From Abyssibacter profundi (lineage in GTDB: Bacteria; Pseudomonadota; Gammaproteobacteria; Nevskiales; OUC007): a DNA stretch of 64,000 bases. Of the stretch, positions 16,133-25,030 are shown one piece after another (the first letter of the stretch is position 1; each line of letters starts with the position of its first letter). The DNA lies in contig NZ_QEQK01000002.1 in the NCBI RefSeq assembly GCF_003151135.1, positions 218,972 to 282,971 on the forward strand, in the 5' to 3' direction. A program made the position numbers and the translations under genes. The notes under the pieces were generated by a model. The model worked only from the letters and a program-made list of their open reading frames with translations, was not told where the DNA came from and did not search any database.

Positions 16133-16574
16133 ACAACGTCGCATGTTGGCGGTCGGCGCCCTGGTGGTGGGCACCGGGACAGCCGTTGCCCTGGCCCTGG
16201 TCGCCTTCCAGAGCAACCTGATTTATTTCTACAGCCCGTCTGAGGTGCTGAGCGGCGAGCTGCCTCCCCAAGCACGGATTCGTCTGGGGGGGATCGTTGA
16301 AACCGGGAGCGTCGAGCGTTCGGCCACCGATACGACGGTGAGTTTCCGACTGGCCGACTGCGAACAGGCGGTCACTGTGCGCTACTCGGGGATTCTTCCC
16401 GATCTGTTCCGCGAGGGGCAGGGGATCGTCGCCATTGGTACCTACGACCCCGACAGCGGCTTTCACGCTGAAGAAGTGCTGGCCAAGCATGACGAGAACT
16501 ACATGCCTCCTGAACTGGTGGATTCGTTGAAGGACAAGGCTGGAACCAGCTGCATGCCGGCGGTGGACGCATGA
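16122..16574 (+). CDS. ccmE: heme chaperone CcmE
   Basis: A periplasmic heme chaperone anchored by one N-terminal helix (about residues 8-28), followed by an OB-fold barrel. His123 in AKHDENYMPPEL is the covalent heme ligand and Tyr127 the axial ligand (HxxxY). It has 150 residues, a usual length. The ATG at 16122 lies inside ccmD, and the stop overlaps the ccmF start. Confidence 0.96.
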   Translation: MTRRQRRMLAVGALVVGTGTAVALALVAFQSNLIYFYSPSEVLSGELPPQARIRLGGIVETGSVERSATDTTVSFRLADCEQAVTVRYSGILPDLFREGQGIVAIGTYDPDSGFHAEEVLAKHDENYMPPELVDSLKDKAGTSCMPAVDA

Positions 16575-18523
16575 TTCCGGAGCTGGGTCATTTTGCACTG
16601 TGCCTGGCTGCGGGCCTGTCGCTGATGCAATGCGTGGCCCCGCTGGCCGGTGTGGCCGCCAAGCGAGAGCGGTGGCAGGCCATGGCGTGGCCGCTGTCGG
16701 TGGGGCAGGTGGTGTTCACGATTGTGGCCTACCTCGCGCTGACCTGGTCGTTCATCGACATCGATTTTTCCGTGCGTTACGTGGCGACCAACGCCCACAC
16801 GGAATTGCCGCTGTTCTACCGGATCTCCGCTGTCTGGGGCGGCCATGAGGGCTCGTTGCTGCTTTGGGTGCTCATGCTGGGCGCATGGACCTTGTTGGTG
16901 GCCGGTCTGAATAAGAGCCTGCCCCGTGACGTCGGTGCATCCGTGCTGGGCGTAATGGGCGCCATTTCCTTTGCATTTCTGCTGTTTACGCTACTGACTT
17001 CAAACCCGTTCGAGCGTTTGTTTCCGGTGCCCGCCGAAGGTCAGGATCTCAACCCACTGCTGCAAGACCCCGGGCTGATCATCCATCCACCGATGCTGTA
17101 CATGGGCTACGTCGGCTTTTCGGTGGCGTTTGCCTTCGCGGTCGCGGCGCTGATCAGCGGCCGCCTCGATGCGGCCTGGGCACGTTGGACCCGGCCCTGG
17201 ACCACGCTGGCATGGAGCTTTCTGACTGTCGGCATCCTGCTCGGGTCCTGGTGGGCGTACAACGAGTTGGGCTGGGGAGGATGGTGGTTCTGGGACCCGG
17301 TTGAGAACGCCTCGTTCATGCCCTGGTTGGTTGGCACGGCGTTGATTCACTCGCTCGCGGTGACCGAGAAACGCGGGCTGTTCAAGGCCTGGACGGTGCT
17401 GCTCGCCATCTCGGCGTTTGCCCTGTCGTTGCTGGGGACCTTCCTCGTACGGTCGGGTGTGCTGGTGTCGGTGCATGCCTTCGCAACCGACCCGTCTCGT
17501 GGCGTGTTCGTGCTGATGATTTTCGCGTTCTTCGTGGGCGGAGCGCTGCTGCTGTTCGCGCTACGGGCTGCGCGGTTTCAGGTGCGCCAGCGCATGACGC
17601 TGTTCTCGCGAGAGGGCTTGCTGCTGCTGAACAACGTGTTTCTGTCGGTGGCGGCGCTGGCCGTGCTGCTCGGTACCTTGTACCCGCTGTTCGTCGACGC
17701 CATGGGTATGGGCAAACTCTCGGTGGGGCCCCCTTATTTTGATGCCGTGTTCGCGCCGCTGACGCTGCCACTGGTCGTGCTCGTGGCCTTTGCCATGCCG
17801 GTGATGTGGAAGCGTGGACAGTGGTCACGGGTTCGCGAGCAGCTGTGGTTGCCCCTGGTGGCAGCGGTTGTGGTGACGGCGATTGTGGCCGTCGCCGGCG
17901 TGCGTGGCCTGGGCGTGTCCGCTGCCATCTTGATGGCGGTGTGGTGCATTGCCGGGGCACTGGCGGAGCCGGTCCGCGTATTGCGGCGGCGTAGTCGGGT
18001 TAAGCTGTCGCGATCGCAATGGGGAATGACGCTGGCGCACTGCGGTCTGGGTGTCTTTGTTCTGGGTGTGGCCCTGGTCAACCACGGCTCGATCGAGCGC
18101 GATGTGCGTCTGGCGCCGGGTGAAACCGTGGAGTTTTCGGGTTATCTCTTCCAGTTTGGCGGCGTATCCCGTCAGGAAGGCCCGAATTTTCACGCGGATG
18201 TTGGCCTGGTCGACATCATGCGAGACGGGCGTCTGGTCGCCACCCTGGAGCCCGAGAAGCGCTACTACCGCATGGGCGGCAATCCGATGACGGAGGCCGC
18301 CATCGATATCAGTCCACTGCGTGACCTGTATGTCTCACTTGGCGAGCCCGTACAGGACGGCGCATGGATTCTGCGCCTTTATGTCAAACCACTGATCCGC
18401 TGGATCTGGTTGGGGTCGCTGATGATGGCTTTGGGCGGGGCGCTTGCAGCCTCGGATCGCCGCTACCGGCTCAAGTCCAGAGCGCCGGTGTCGGTGGCAT
18501 CGGCGTCGTCGGCGCAGGCATGA
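16571..18523 (+). CDS. ccmF: cytochrome c heme lyase subunit CcmF
   Basis: A 650-residue polytopic protein that attaches heme to apocytochrome c. It has the WWD motif (GWGGWWFWDPVENASFMPWL) and the helices around it, plus conserved His residues. A periplasmic C-terminal domain (RDVRLAPGETVEFSGYLF) precedes the last helix. The start overlaps the ccmE stop (ATGA), and the end overlaps ccmG in the same way. Confidence 0.96.
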   Translation: MIPELGHFALCLAAGLSLMQCVAPLAGVAAKRERWQAMAWPLSVGQVVFTIVAYLALTWSFIDIDFSVRYVATNAHTELPLFYRISAVWGGHEGSLLLWVLMLGAWTLLVAGLNKSLPRDVGASVLGVMGAISFAFLLFTLLTSNPFERLFPVPAEGQDLNPLLQDPGLIIHPPMLYMGYVGFSVAFAFAVAALISGRLDAAWARWTRPWTTLAWSFLTVGILLGSWWAYNELGWGGWWFWDPVENASFMPWLVGTALIHSLAVTEKRGLFKAWTVLLAISAFALSLLGTFLVRSGVLVSVHAFATDPSRGVFVLMIFAFFVGGALLLFALRAARFQVRQRMTLFSREGLLLLNNVFLSVAALAVLLGTLYPLFVDAMGMGKLSVGPPYFDAVFAPLTLPLVVLVAFAMPVMWKRGQWSRVREQLWLPLVAAVVVTAIVAVAGVRGLGVSAAILMAVWCIAGALAEPVRVLRRRSRVKLSRSQWGMTLAHCGLGVFVLGVALVNHGSIERDVRLAPGETVEFSGYLFQFGGVSRQEGPNFHADVGLVDIMRDGRLVATLEPEKRYYRMGGNPMTEAAIDISPLRDLYVSLGEPVQDGAWILRLYVKPLIRWIWLGSLMMALGGALAASDRRYRLKSRAPVSVASASSAQA

Positions 18524-19059
18524 GTCGCTGGTTTCTGCTGGCGCCCGTTCTGGTCGTCGGTCTGCTCATCGTCGTGTTTGCCGTCGGCCTGCGACTGGAT
18601 CCAAGCCGCGTGCCGTCCCCGCTAATCGATCAGCCGGCGCCTGCGTTCTCCTTACCCAGCTTGCGCGCCCCGGATCAAGTGGTGACCAGCGATCGATTGC
18701 GCGGGCAGGTGACGGTGGTCAACGTGTTCGCAAGCTGGTGTGTTCCCTGTCGCCTGGAACATCCGCTTTGGATGGAATGGGCCCAGACGTCGGATGTGCC
18801 GGTGATCGGACTGAACTACAAGGATGCGCCGCGTGACGCCCTGGCTTGGCTGGCGCGTCACGGCGACCCTTACGCCGTTATTGCCAGCGACCTGAGTGGG
18901 GATGTCGGCATCGACTGGGGTGTTTACGGCGTGCCCGAAACCTTCGTGATCGACGCGGATGGCCGGATTCGGCATAAGCACATCGGTCCATTGGACCCAT
19001 CAACCATGGAGCGGGACTTCCGTCCGATCGTCGAACAATTGCTGCGAGAAGCGTCCTGA
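18520..19059 (+). CDS. ccmG: thiol:disulfide oxidoreductase CcmG/DsbE
   Basis: A membrane-tethered periplasmic thioredoxin-like protein of 179 residues. One N-terminal helix (5-25) is followed by the active site ASWCVPCRLEHP (Cys74, Cys77) and a cis-Pro region GVYGVPETF. It keeps the CXXCH cysteines of apocytochrome c reduced. A much longer frame exists upstream, but the ATG at 18520, overlapping the ccmF TGA, gives the family N-terminus. Confidence 0.95.
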   Translation: MSRWFLLAPVLVVGLLIVVFAVGLRLDPSRVPSPLIDQPAPAFSLPSLRAPDQVVTSDRLRGQVTVVNVFASWCVPCRLEHPLWMEWAQTSDVPVIGLNYKDAPRDALAWLARHGDPYAVIASDLSGDVGIDWGVYGVPETFVIDADGRIRHKHIGPLDPSTMERDFRPIVEQLLREAS

Positions 19060-19496
19060 TGATTCGCAAGGTACTCGGGTTTTATCTGTTGGCCTGTTCA
19101 GTCGTCTGGGCGGCGCCTGAAGGACTGACCAACGAGGAGTTGGTTCGTTATCACGACTTGCTGGAAGAGCTGCGGTGTCTGGTCTGTCAGAACCAGAATC
19201 TGGCCGAGTCGAACGCCTCGCTGGCAAACGACCTGAAGCGTCAGGTCGAGGACATGATCCGCGCTGGCCAGACTGACGAGCAGATCAAAACCTACTTGCA
19301 GGCGCGGTACGGCGATTTCGTGCTCTATCGTCCGCCGTTCAAACCCACGACCTGGGTGCTGTGGATCAGCCCCTTTGTGGTCCTGATAGTTGTCCTGCTG
19401 ATCGCCTGGTTGACCCTGCGCAAACGGCAGGCGACCCAGACCAGAACCGACGCCGTGGACCGCGACGCGCTTAAGCGCCTACTGGATAACGAATGA
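19059..19496 (+). CDS. ccmH: cytochrome c maturation protein CcmH
   Basis: The apocytochrome thiol reductase of the heme-lyase complex. It has 145 residues: a signal peptide (to about Ala18), the LRCLVCQNQNLAESNA motif with Cys40 and Cys43, and a membrane helix (about 99-117). A charged tail follows. Its start overlaps the ccmG stop by one base and its end overlaps ccmI by 4 bp. Confidence 0.95.
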   Translation: MIRKVLGFYLLACSVVWAAPEGLTNEELVRYHDLLEELRCLVCQNQNLAESNASLANDLKRQVEDMIRAGQTDEQIKTYLQARYGDFVLYRPPFKPTTWVLWISPFVVLIVVLLIAWLTLRKRQATQTRTDAVDRDALKRLLDNE

Positions 19497-20680
19497 AAAC
19501 CACCCTGATTGTCGCCTTCGTCCTGTTGACGGTGGTCGCCATGCTGTTTCCCGCCCTGGCGCTGCGTCGGCCGGGCGCAGGGCGCCGCAGTCGCCAGCAG
19601 GATAATGTCGACGCGTTTCGCAGCCGCAAGGCCGAGTTGGAAGCCGATCTGGCCGCGGGCCGCCTGACCGACACGGACTTCGAGCAGCTGGAAGCCGATG
19701 CCGCGGCCGAACTGTTGCAGGATGCCCAGGCAGAAGAGGGCACCGCGCGGCCCGGTGGACGATGGATGTCTTTGGTGGCCATCGCCGTCGTGCCTGTCGT
19801 CGCAGCCGGGCTTTATCTGGCCGGCGGCGGCCTGCCGCCCACCACCCATGCCGAGCAGATGCAGGGGCTGGTCGCGCAGTTGGAACAGCGGGTTCAGGCC
19901 GCACCTGAAGACCAGGAAGCGCGTCGCATGCTTGCCAGGGTGTACATGGGGTCTGAGCGCTACCAGCAGGCGGCGCAGCTCTACCGCCAGATCAACGAGC
20001 AAACCGGGGGGCGGGATGTGGCGACCCTGGTGGCCGAAGGTGAAGCACTGGGCATGGCGAGGGGGCAGGACTGGCTGGGCCGCCCGGCGACCCTGTTCGA
20101 TGCTGCCCTGGCGCTGGAGCCGAACAATATCCGGGCCCTCTGGTATGGCAGTCTGGCCGCGGCCCAGGGCGGCGAGACCAACAAGGCGCTGCTGCGCCTG
20201 CAACGGTTGGATCGTCAACCGCTGGAGGAACCGCTGCAGTCGGCGGTTCGGCGCGCGGTGGTTGCCATGGGGGGTGTGCCGGCTGACGCCGAAGCAGCAA
20301 CGGCCCAGGCCGGCGAGCAGGGCACGGTCATTCAGGTCGAGATCGCGCTGTCCGACGCGCTAGCCGCGCAGCTGCCCGACGAGTTTGCCCTGTTCGTATT
20401 CGCCAAACAGATCGATGGCCCACCGATGCCGCTGGCCGCCCAGCGACTCGGTACAACCACGTTTCCACGGGCTGTCACACTCAGTCGCGACAATGCCATG
20501 GTCGATGGGCTGACGCTGGACACGGCCGATGTCTGGGAGGTCTCGGCACGCATTTCGCAAGCGGGAGAGGCCCGCGCATCGGCCGGTGACCTACAAGGTT
20601 CGATTCGCGTCGAACGCGACGATCTCGGTACCGTGCAGCGGCTCATCATCGATGAGCGTGTGGGCCCCACCAGTGGATGA
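19493..20680 (+). CDS. ccmI: cytochrome c maturation protein CcmI (CycH)
   Basis: An apocytochrome c chaperone of 395 residues. A first membrane helix (4-22) is followed by a charged cytoplasmic loop (RRSRQQDNVDAFRSRKAELE) and a second helix near 88-105. TPR repeats come next (QEARRMLARVYMGSERYQQA and a following pair), then a beta-rich periplasmic C-domain (IEIALSD, FALFVFAKQ). This is the full-length form with ccmH encoded separately, as in Pseudomonas. It is the last ccm gene. Confidence 0.92.
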   Translation: MKTTLIVAFVLLTVVAMLFPALALRRPGAGRRSRQQDNVDAFRSRKAELEADLAAGRLTDTDFEQLEADAAAELLQDAQAEEGTARPGGRWMSLVAIAVVPVVAAGLYLAGGGLPPTTHAEQMQGLVAQLEQRVQAAPEDQEARRMLARVYMGSERYQQAAQLYRQINEQTGGRDVATLVAEGEALGMARGQDWLGRPATLFDAALALEPNNIRALWYGSLAAAQGGETNKALLRLQRLDRQPLEEPLQSAVRRAVVAMGGVPADAEAATAQAGEQGTVIQVEIALSDALAAQLPDEFALFVFAKQIDGPPMPLAAQRLGTTTFPRAVTLSRDNAMVDGLTLDTADVWEVSARISQAGEARASAGDLQGSIRVERDDLGTVQRLIIDERVGPTSG

Positions 20681-20729
20681 GGGGTCGCTGGTCGGATTTC
20701 AGGCGTTACGCTAGCCTGTAAGGCCACAC

Positions 20730-20750
20730 GTCGCACCGATGCGGTGCGAC
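20730..20750. terminator. perfect hairpin after ccmI
   Basis: GTCGCACCG-ATG-CGGTGCGAC is a perfect 9-bp stem with a 3-nt loop, 49 bp after the ccmI stop. No T-run follows, so it may act with Rho or stabilise the 3' end rather than be a classic intrinsic terminator. Confidence 0.5.
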
Positions 20751-20789
20751 GACTCACCGAGTCAGGGCAGTTTGCTACGCGCGACTGTC

Positions 20790-20813
20790 GCAGTGTGGCC
20801 AGGCCACCACTGC
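20790..20813 (+). promoter_or_regulatory. hairpin in the galU leader
   Basis: GCAGTGTGGCC and GGCCACCACTGC pair around a single A with one bulged base. It lies 37-60 bp before the galU start. It could be a leader structure or an operator dyad, and nothing links it to a known regulator. Confidence 0.3.
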
Positions 20814-20849
20814 GCGAACAATGACAACGTTCAACTAAAAAGGATAATC

Positions 20850-21749
20850 ATGCGACTACGCAAAGCGGTCTTTCCTGTGGCGGGTTTGGGCACCCGGTTT
20901 CTTCCGGCGACCAAGGCAAATGCCAAGGAAATGCTTCCGATCGTTGACAAGCCGCTCATCCAGTACGCGGTGAAGGAAGCCGTCTCGGCAGGTGCCGAGG
21001 AACTGGTTTTCATTACCAGCAATAACAAGAACTCGATTCTCGATCATTTCGACAAGTCCTACGAGCTGGAAAAGCAGCTGGAGGAGAAGGGTAAGACTGC
21101 CCTGCTGCAGGAGGTGCGCGACATCCTGCCGCCTGGCATCACCTGTGTGTACATCCGTCAGCCTGAAGCCCGCGGCCTGGGCCACGCCATTTCCTGCGCC
21201 TGGACAGCGGTGGGCGATGAAGATTTCGCCGTCATTCTTGCCGACGACCTGATCGACGGAAAGCTGCGTCCCGCGCTGGCGCAGATGCAGCGTGTTTATC
21301 AGGAGTACGGCACCAGCGTTATTGCCGTGCAGCGCGTTCCCAAGGATGAGGTGCACAAGTACGGCATCGTCGAGGTTGAGCCGGTCGGACCTGGCCTGGG
21401 CGAGATTCGCGGCATTGTTGAGAAGCCGGATCCGGACAAGGCGCCGTCGAATCTGGCCGTGGTCGGTCGTTACATTCTGACCCCGCGCATCTTCAAGCTG
21501 CTGGAGTCAACCGAGCCGGGCGCCGGTGGAGAGATTCAGCTCACCGATGCCATCAGTGCCATGATTCAGGAACAGACGGTGTTGGCCTACGAGTTTGAAG
21601 GCAAGCGCTATGACTGCGGCAGTAAGCTGGGTTACCTGCAAGCCAATGTGGAATTGGGTCTGAAGCATCCGGACCTGGCCGATGAATTCCGCGAGTATCT
21701 GGGCGAGCTGACCGCCAGCTGGCCGCGCGACGAGAAAAAGTCTGCCTAG
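20850..21749 (+). CDS. galU: UTP--glucose-1-phosphate uridylyltransferase
   Basis: GalU makes UDP-glucose for envelope polysaccharides and osmoregulated glucans. It has 299 residues and a nucleotidyltransferase fold starting AVFPVAGLGTRFLPATKA, with KEMLPIVDKPLIQYAVKEA and later GIVEKPDPDKAPSNLAVVGR. The ATG at 20850 has AAGGAT seven bases upstream and matches the family N-terminus; the frame stays open upstream without support. Its product feeds opgG-dependent glucan synthesis (41863). Confidence 0.95.
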   Translation: MRLRKAVFPVAGLGTRFLPATKANAKEMLPIVDKPLIQYAVKEAVSAGAEELVFITSNNKNSILDHFDKSYELEKQLEEKGKTALLQEVRDILPPGITCVYIRQPEARGLGHAISCAWTAVGDEDFAVILADDLIDGKLRPALAQMQRVYQEYGTSVIAVQRVPKDEVHKYGIVEVEPVGPGLGEIRGIVEKPDPDKAPSNLAVVGRYILTPRIFKLLESTEPGAGGEIQLTDAISAMIQEQTVLAYEFEGKRYDCGSKLGYLQANVELGLKHPDLADEFREYLGELTASWPRDEKKSA

Positions 21750-21779
21750 GAAGCTGCAGCCCTAGGGACGCACGGATCT

Positions 21780-21861
21780 TTCGCGCCGCCCAGTTGCTGC
21801 CTGCAATCAGGCTAGGCAAGTCGCGCGACGCGAAGTCTGGTCATTCCAGATGGACGACGAG
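21780..21861 (-). repeat. dispersed palindromic repeat, copy B (82-bp core)
   Basis: In reverse orientation this stretch aligns over 82 bp with 31287-31368, with 69 identical positions by hand count. Both copies hold two small hairpins. One is GCCTG/CAGGC with different loops. In the other the arms change together (TTTGG/CCAAA in copy A, TCTGG/CCAGA here). GGAAGC at 21749 may be a remnant of the terminal repeat. The far end is replaced by the galU terminator. Confidence 0.8.
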
Positions 21862-21862
21862 A

Positions 21863-21885
21863 ACGGCCCCGCGAGGGGCCGTTTT
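21863..21885 (+). terminator. intrinsic terminator after galU
   Basis: ACGGCCCC-GCGA-GGGGCCGT, an 8-bp GC-rich stem with a GNRA-type loop, followed by a short run of T. It directly follows repeat copy B. Confidence 0.8.
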
Positions 21886-22117
21886 CGTATCTGCGTGCGC
21901 GAATGCTGCGCCAGTCGGTGTGCGAATGCGGGCCGCGCAGCAGGTCCAAGGCAGTCGCAAGCCACTGGTGTAACAGGGAATTTTGTTGGTATTCAGGGGG
22001 TTGTGTCATTGCTCGGCATGATGCGCGGCCATCGACTTCGGAGTCGCTAACCGGTTGGGTGGGTTCTGTTCGACTGCGCTCGTATACTTTCGCGATCCAT
22101 ACCGGGCAGGGGTCGAA
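21886..22117 (+). promoter_or_regulatory. leader and probable promoter region of sucA
   Basis: This 232-bp gap holds no gene. TATACT at 22083-22088 is a good -10 candidate 30 bp before the sucA ATG, though the -35 is weak. CGACT-TCGG-AGTCG at about 22033-22046 can form a small stable hairpin. Confidence 0.4.
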
Positions 22118-24979
22118 ATGACCGGCGAAAAGCTGCGACGTTTTCTCGAATCGTCTCCCATTTCTGGAGGCAACGGCGCCTGGGTCGAAGCCATGTACGA
22201 ACAGTACCTGGCCGATCCGGACGCGGTAGAAGCCAGTTGGCGCGATTACTTCAAGCAAATGGAGGCGGGTAGTCAGCGGCACGATGTCGCCCATAGCCCG
22301 ATCCAGCAATCCTTCGCCGAGTTGGCGCGGGCCAAGCCGGTGGTCAGCGTGGGCAAGGGCGGTGGCCTGTCTGCCCAGGCCGCGGCCAAGCAGTCATCGG
22401 TGCTGCGGCTCATCAACTATTACCGTGTACGCGGTCACCAGGCTGCAAAGCTCGATCCACTCGGTCTGGCCAACCCGCCGGCCGTGCCGGATCTGGATCC
22501 GGCCTTCCACGGTCTCGGCAGCTCGGACATGGAATCCGAGTTCGATACCGGCTCGTTGGCAACCTCGGATCGGCTCAAACTGCGCGAGATCATCGATGTC
22601 GTGCGGCGCGTGTATACGGAGTCGATTGGCGCCGAATACATGTACATCACCGAGACCCAGCAGAAACGCTGGATTCAGCGACGACTCGAAGGCTCGGTCG
22701 ACGAGTCCCGGCTGACGGCCGATGAACAGCGCGAGGTGCTCAAGCAGCTCACGGCGGCCGAAGGCATCGAACGCTATATGCACACCCGCTACGTCGGGCA
22801 GAAGCGCTTCTCGCTGGAGGGCGGTGATTCGCTCATTCCGGCGCTGGATGAGCTGATTCGCCGGGCGTCGGCGCATAGTGTCGAGGAAGTGGTGATCGGC
22901 ATGGCCCACCGCGGCCGCCTTAATGTGCTGGTCAACATTCTCGGTAAATCACCCAAGGATTTGTTCGACGAATTCGAAGGCAAGATCACGGCGGAAGATC
23001 TGCGGTTCTCGGGTGATGTGAAGTACCACAAGGGCTTTTCGAACGACATCGAGATCGACGGCCGTCGCGTTCATCTGGTGCTGGCGTTCAACCCGTCCCA
23101 CCTGGAAATCGTGAACCCGGTGGTCGAGGGGTCGGTGAAAAGCCGCCAGCACCGCCGTGGGGACGAGACCGGTAGCTCGATTCTGCCCGTCCTGATTCAC
23201 GGGGACGCAGCCTTCGCCGGCCAGGGTGTGGTCATGGAAACCCTGCAGCTATCGCAGGCCAAGGGTTATGCGACTGGCGGCACGGTGCATTTCATCGTCA
23301 ACAACCAGGTCGGCTTTACGACCAACAATCCGATTGAGGTTGAGCAGCGCGAGCACGCACGGACATCGCTGTACTCCACCGACATCGCCAAGATGCTCGA
23401 AGCGCCGGTGTTTCATGTCAACGCCGATGATCCTGAAGCCGTGGTGTTCGTGACACGGCTGGCAATGGATTTCCGCGCCGAGTTTCACAAGGACGTGATC
23501 ATCGATCTGGTCTGTTATCGCCGTCATGGCCATAACGAGGCGGACGAGCCGGCCGTGACGCAGCCGAAGATGTATGAGCTGATCAAGTCTCATCCCACCA
23601 CGCGTGCGCTCTATGCAGAGCGGCTGAAGAATGCTGGTGTGATTGAGTCCAGCGATGCCGACCAGCTGAATGAGGACTACCGCAACGGTTTGGACCAGGG
23701 TGAGAACATCGCCCGGACCACATTGGGCATGGTGGGCAACCAATACACGGTGGACTGGAGCCGTTACGTCAATGGCAGCTGGGATGCCCATGCCGACACG
23801 TCGATGTCGGCCGAGCAGATGAAGCGACTCGCCGAAACCCTGCTCGACGTGCCCGAGGGCTTCGCGCTGCATAACCGTGTCGAACGCATCATGAAGGACC
23901 GCCGCAAGATGGCGGCCGGTGGTCTCCCCATCGACTGGGGCTTTGCCGAGACCATGGCCTACGCCGGCCTCATCGATGACGGTTTCCAGGTCCGACTCAG
24001 CGGCCAGGACTCCGGTCGTGGCACGTTCTTTCACCGTCAGTGCCGGTTGCTGAACCAGAAGGACGGCAGCGTCCATGTGCCCCTCAAACGCATTGGTGAG
24101 CCGCAGGACTTCATCATTAATGACACCTTGCTGTCCGAAGAGGGCGTGCTGGGCTTCGAGTACGGCTATGCCACCGCTCAACCTGAAACACTGGTGATCT
24201 GGGAGGCTCAATTCGGCGATTTTGCCAATGGGGCTCAGGTCGTTGTCGATCAGTTCATCGCCTCCGGTCATGCCAAGTGGGGGCGCGTCTGTGGGCTGAC
24301 GATGCTGCTGCCGCATGGTTACGAAGGCCAGGGGCCAGAGCATTCCTCGGCTCGTCTCGAGCGGTACCTCCAGTTATGTGCGGCCAACAACATGCAGGTG
24401 TGTGTGCCGTCGACGCCGAGTCAGTTCTTCCACATGCTGCGTCGTCAGCTCAAGCGGGACTATCGCTTGCCACTGATCGTGATGACGCCCAAGAGTCTTC
24501 TGCGTCACAAGCAGTCGGTCTCCACGCTGGAAGATCTGCAGCAGGGTCGTTTCGAAACCATTATTGACGACCAGGGCATCGAAGATGACAGCAAGGTCCG
24601 TCGCATCGTGCTCTGCAGCGGCAAGGTCTACTTCGACCTCTACCAAATGCGCGAAGACCTGGATTTAAGCCAGGATGTGGCGCTGGTTCGAATCGAGCAG
24701 CTGTATCCCTTCCCAAGGGCGGAGTACAAGGCGGTCCTGGCGCGCTACCCCAATGCCAAGGACGTTGTCTGGTGTCAGGAAGAGCCGGAGAACCAGGGGG
24801 CCTGGTACCAGATCAAGCATCGTCTGCTGAATTCTCTGGGCGAGCAGCATGTCATGTTGTACGCCACCCGCGCGGGCTCACCCTCAACTGCGACCGGCTA
24901 CCACAAGGTCCATGTCCAGGAGCAGGAAGAGTTGGTGCGCAAGGCACTCGAATCTGGCAATCGAACACGCGGCGAGTAA
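22118..24979 (+). CDS. sucA: 2-oxoglutarate dehydrogenase E1 component
   Basis: The thiamine-diphosphate-dependent decarboxylase of the 2-oxoglutarate dehydrogenase complex (TCA cycle), 953 residues. The N-terminal YEQYLADPDAVEASWRDYF is the E2-binding segment. IGMAHRGRLNVLVN and the VYHVNADDPEAV-like stretch (here VFHVNADDPEAV) belong to the diphosphate/Mg site. The C-terminal half has HGYEGQGPEHSSARLERYLQ. The ATG at 22118 is chosen for its AGGGG ribosome site and the standard N-terminus. It heads sucA-sucB-lpdA; no sdh or sucCD genes are next to it. Confidence 0.97.
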   Translation: MTGEKLRRFLESSPISGGNGAWVEAMYEQYLADPDAVEASWRDYFKQMEAGSQRHDVAHSPIQQSFAELARAKPVVSVGKGGGLSAQAAAKQSSVLRLINYYRVRGHQAAKLDPLGLANPPAVPDLDPAFHGLGSSDMESEFDTGSLATSDRLKLREIIDVVRRVYTESIGAEYMYITETQQKRWIQRRLEGSVDESRLTADEQREVLKQLTAAEGIERYMHTRYVGQKRFSLEGGDSLIPALDELIRRASAHSVEEVVIGMAHRGRLNVLVNILGKSPKDLFDEFEGKITAEDLRFSGDVKYHKGFSNDIEIDGRRVHLVLAFNPSHLEIVNPVVEGSVKSRQHRRGDETGSSILPVLIHGDAAFAGQGVVMETLQLSQAKGYATGGTVHFIVNNQVGFTTNNPIEVEQREHARTSLYSTDIAKMLEAPVFHVNADDPEAVVFVTRLAMDFRAEFHKDVIIDLVCYRRHGHNEADEPAVTQPKMYELIKSHPTTRALYAERLKNAGVIESSDADQLNEDYRNGLDQGENIARTTLGMVGNQYTVDWSRYVNGSWDAHADTSMSAEQMKRLAETLLDVPEGFALHNRVERIMKDRRKMAAGGLPIDWGFAETMAYAGLIDDGFQVRLSGQDSGRGTFFHRQCRLLNQKDGSVHVPLKRIGEPQDFIINDTLLSEEGVLGFEYGYATAQPETLVIWEAQFGDFANGAQVVVDQFIASGHAKWGRVCGLTMLLPHGYEGQGPEHSSARLERYLQLCAANNMQVCVPSTPSQFFHMLRRQLKRDYRLPLIVMTPKSLLRHKQSVSTLEDLQQGRFETIIDDQGIEDDSKVRRIVLCSGKVYFDLYQMREDLDLSQDVALVRIEQLYPFPRAEYKAVLARYPNAKDVVWCQEEPENQGAWYQIKHRLLNSLGEQHVMLYATRAGSPSTATGYHKVHVQEQEELVRKALESGNRTRGE

Positions 24980-25030
24980 TCAAGCAACCGGATAGGGCGT
25001 TCACGCCTATGGAATCTGATTGGAGACGGA

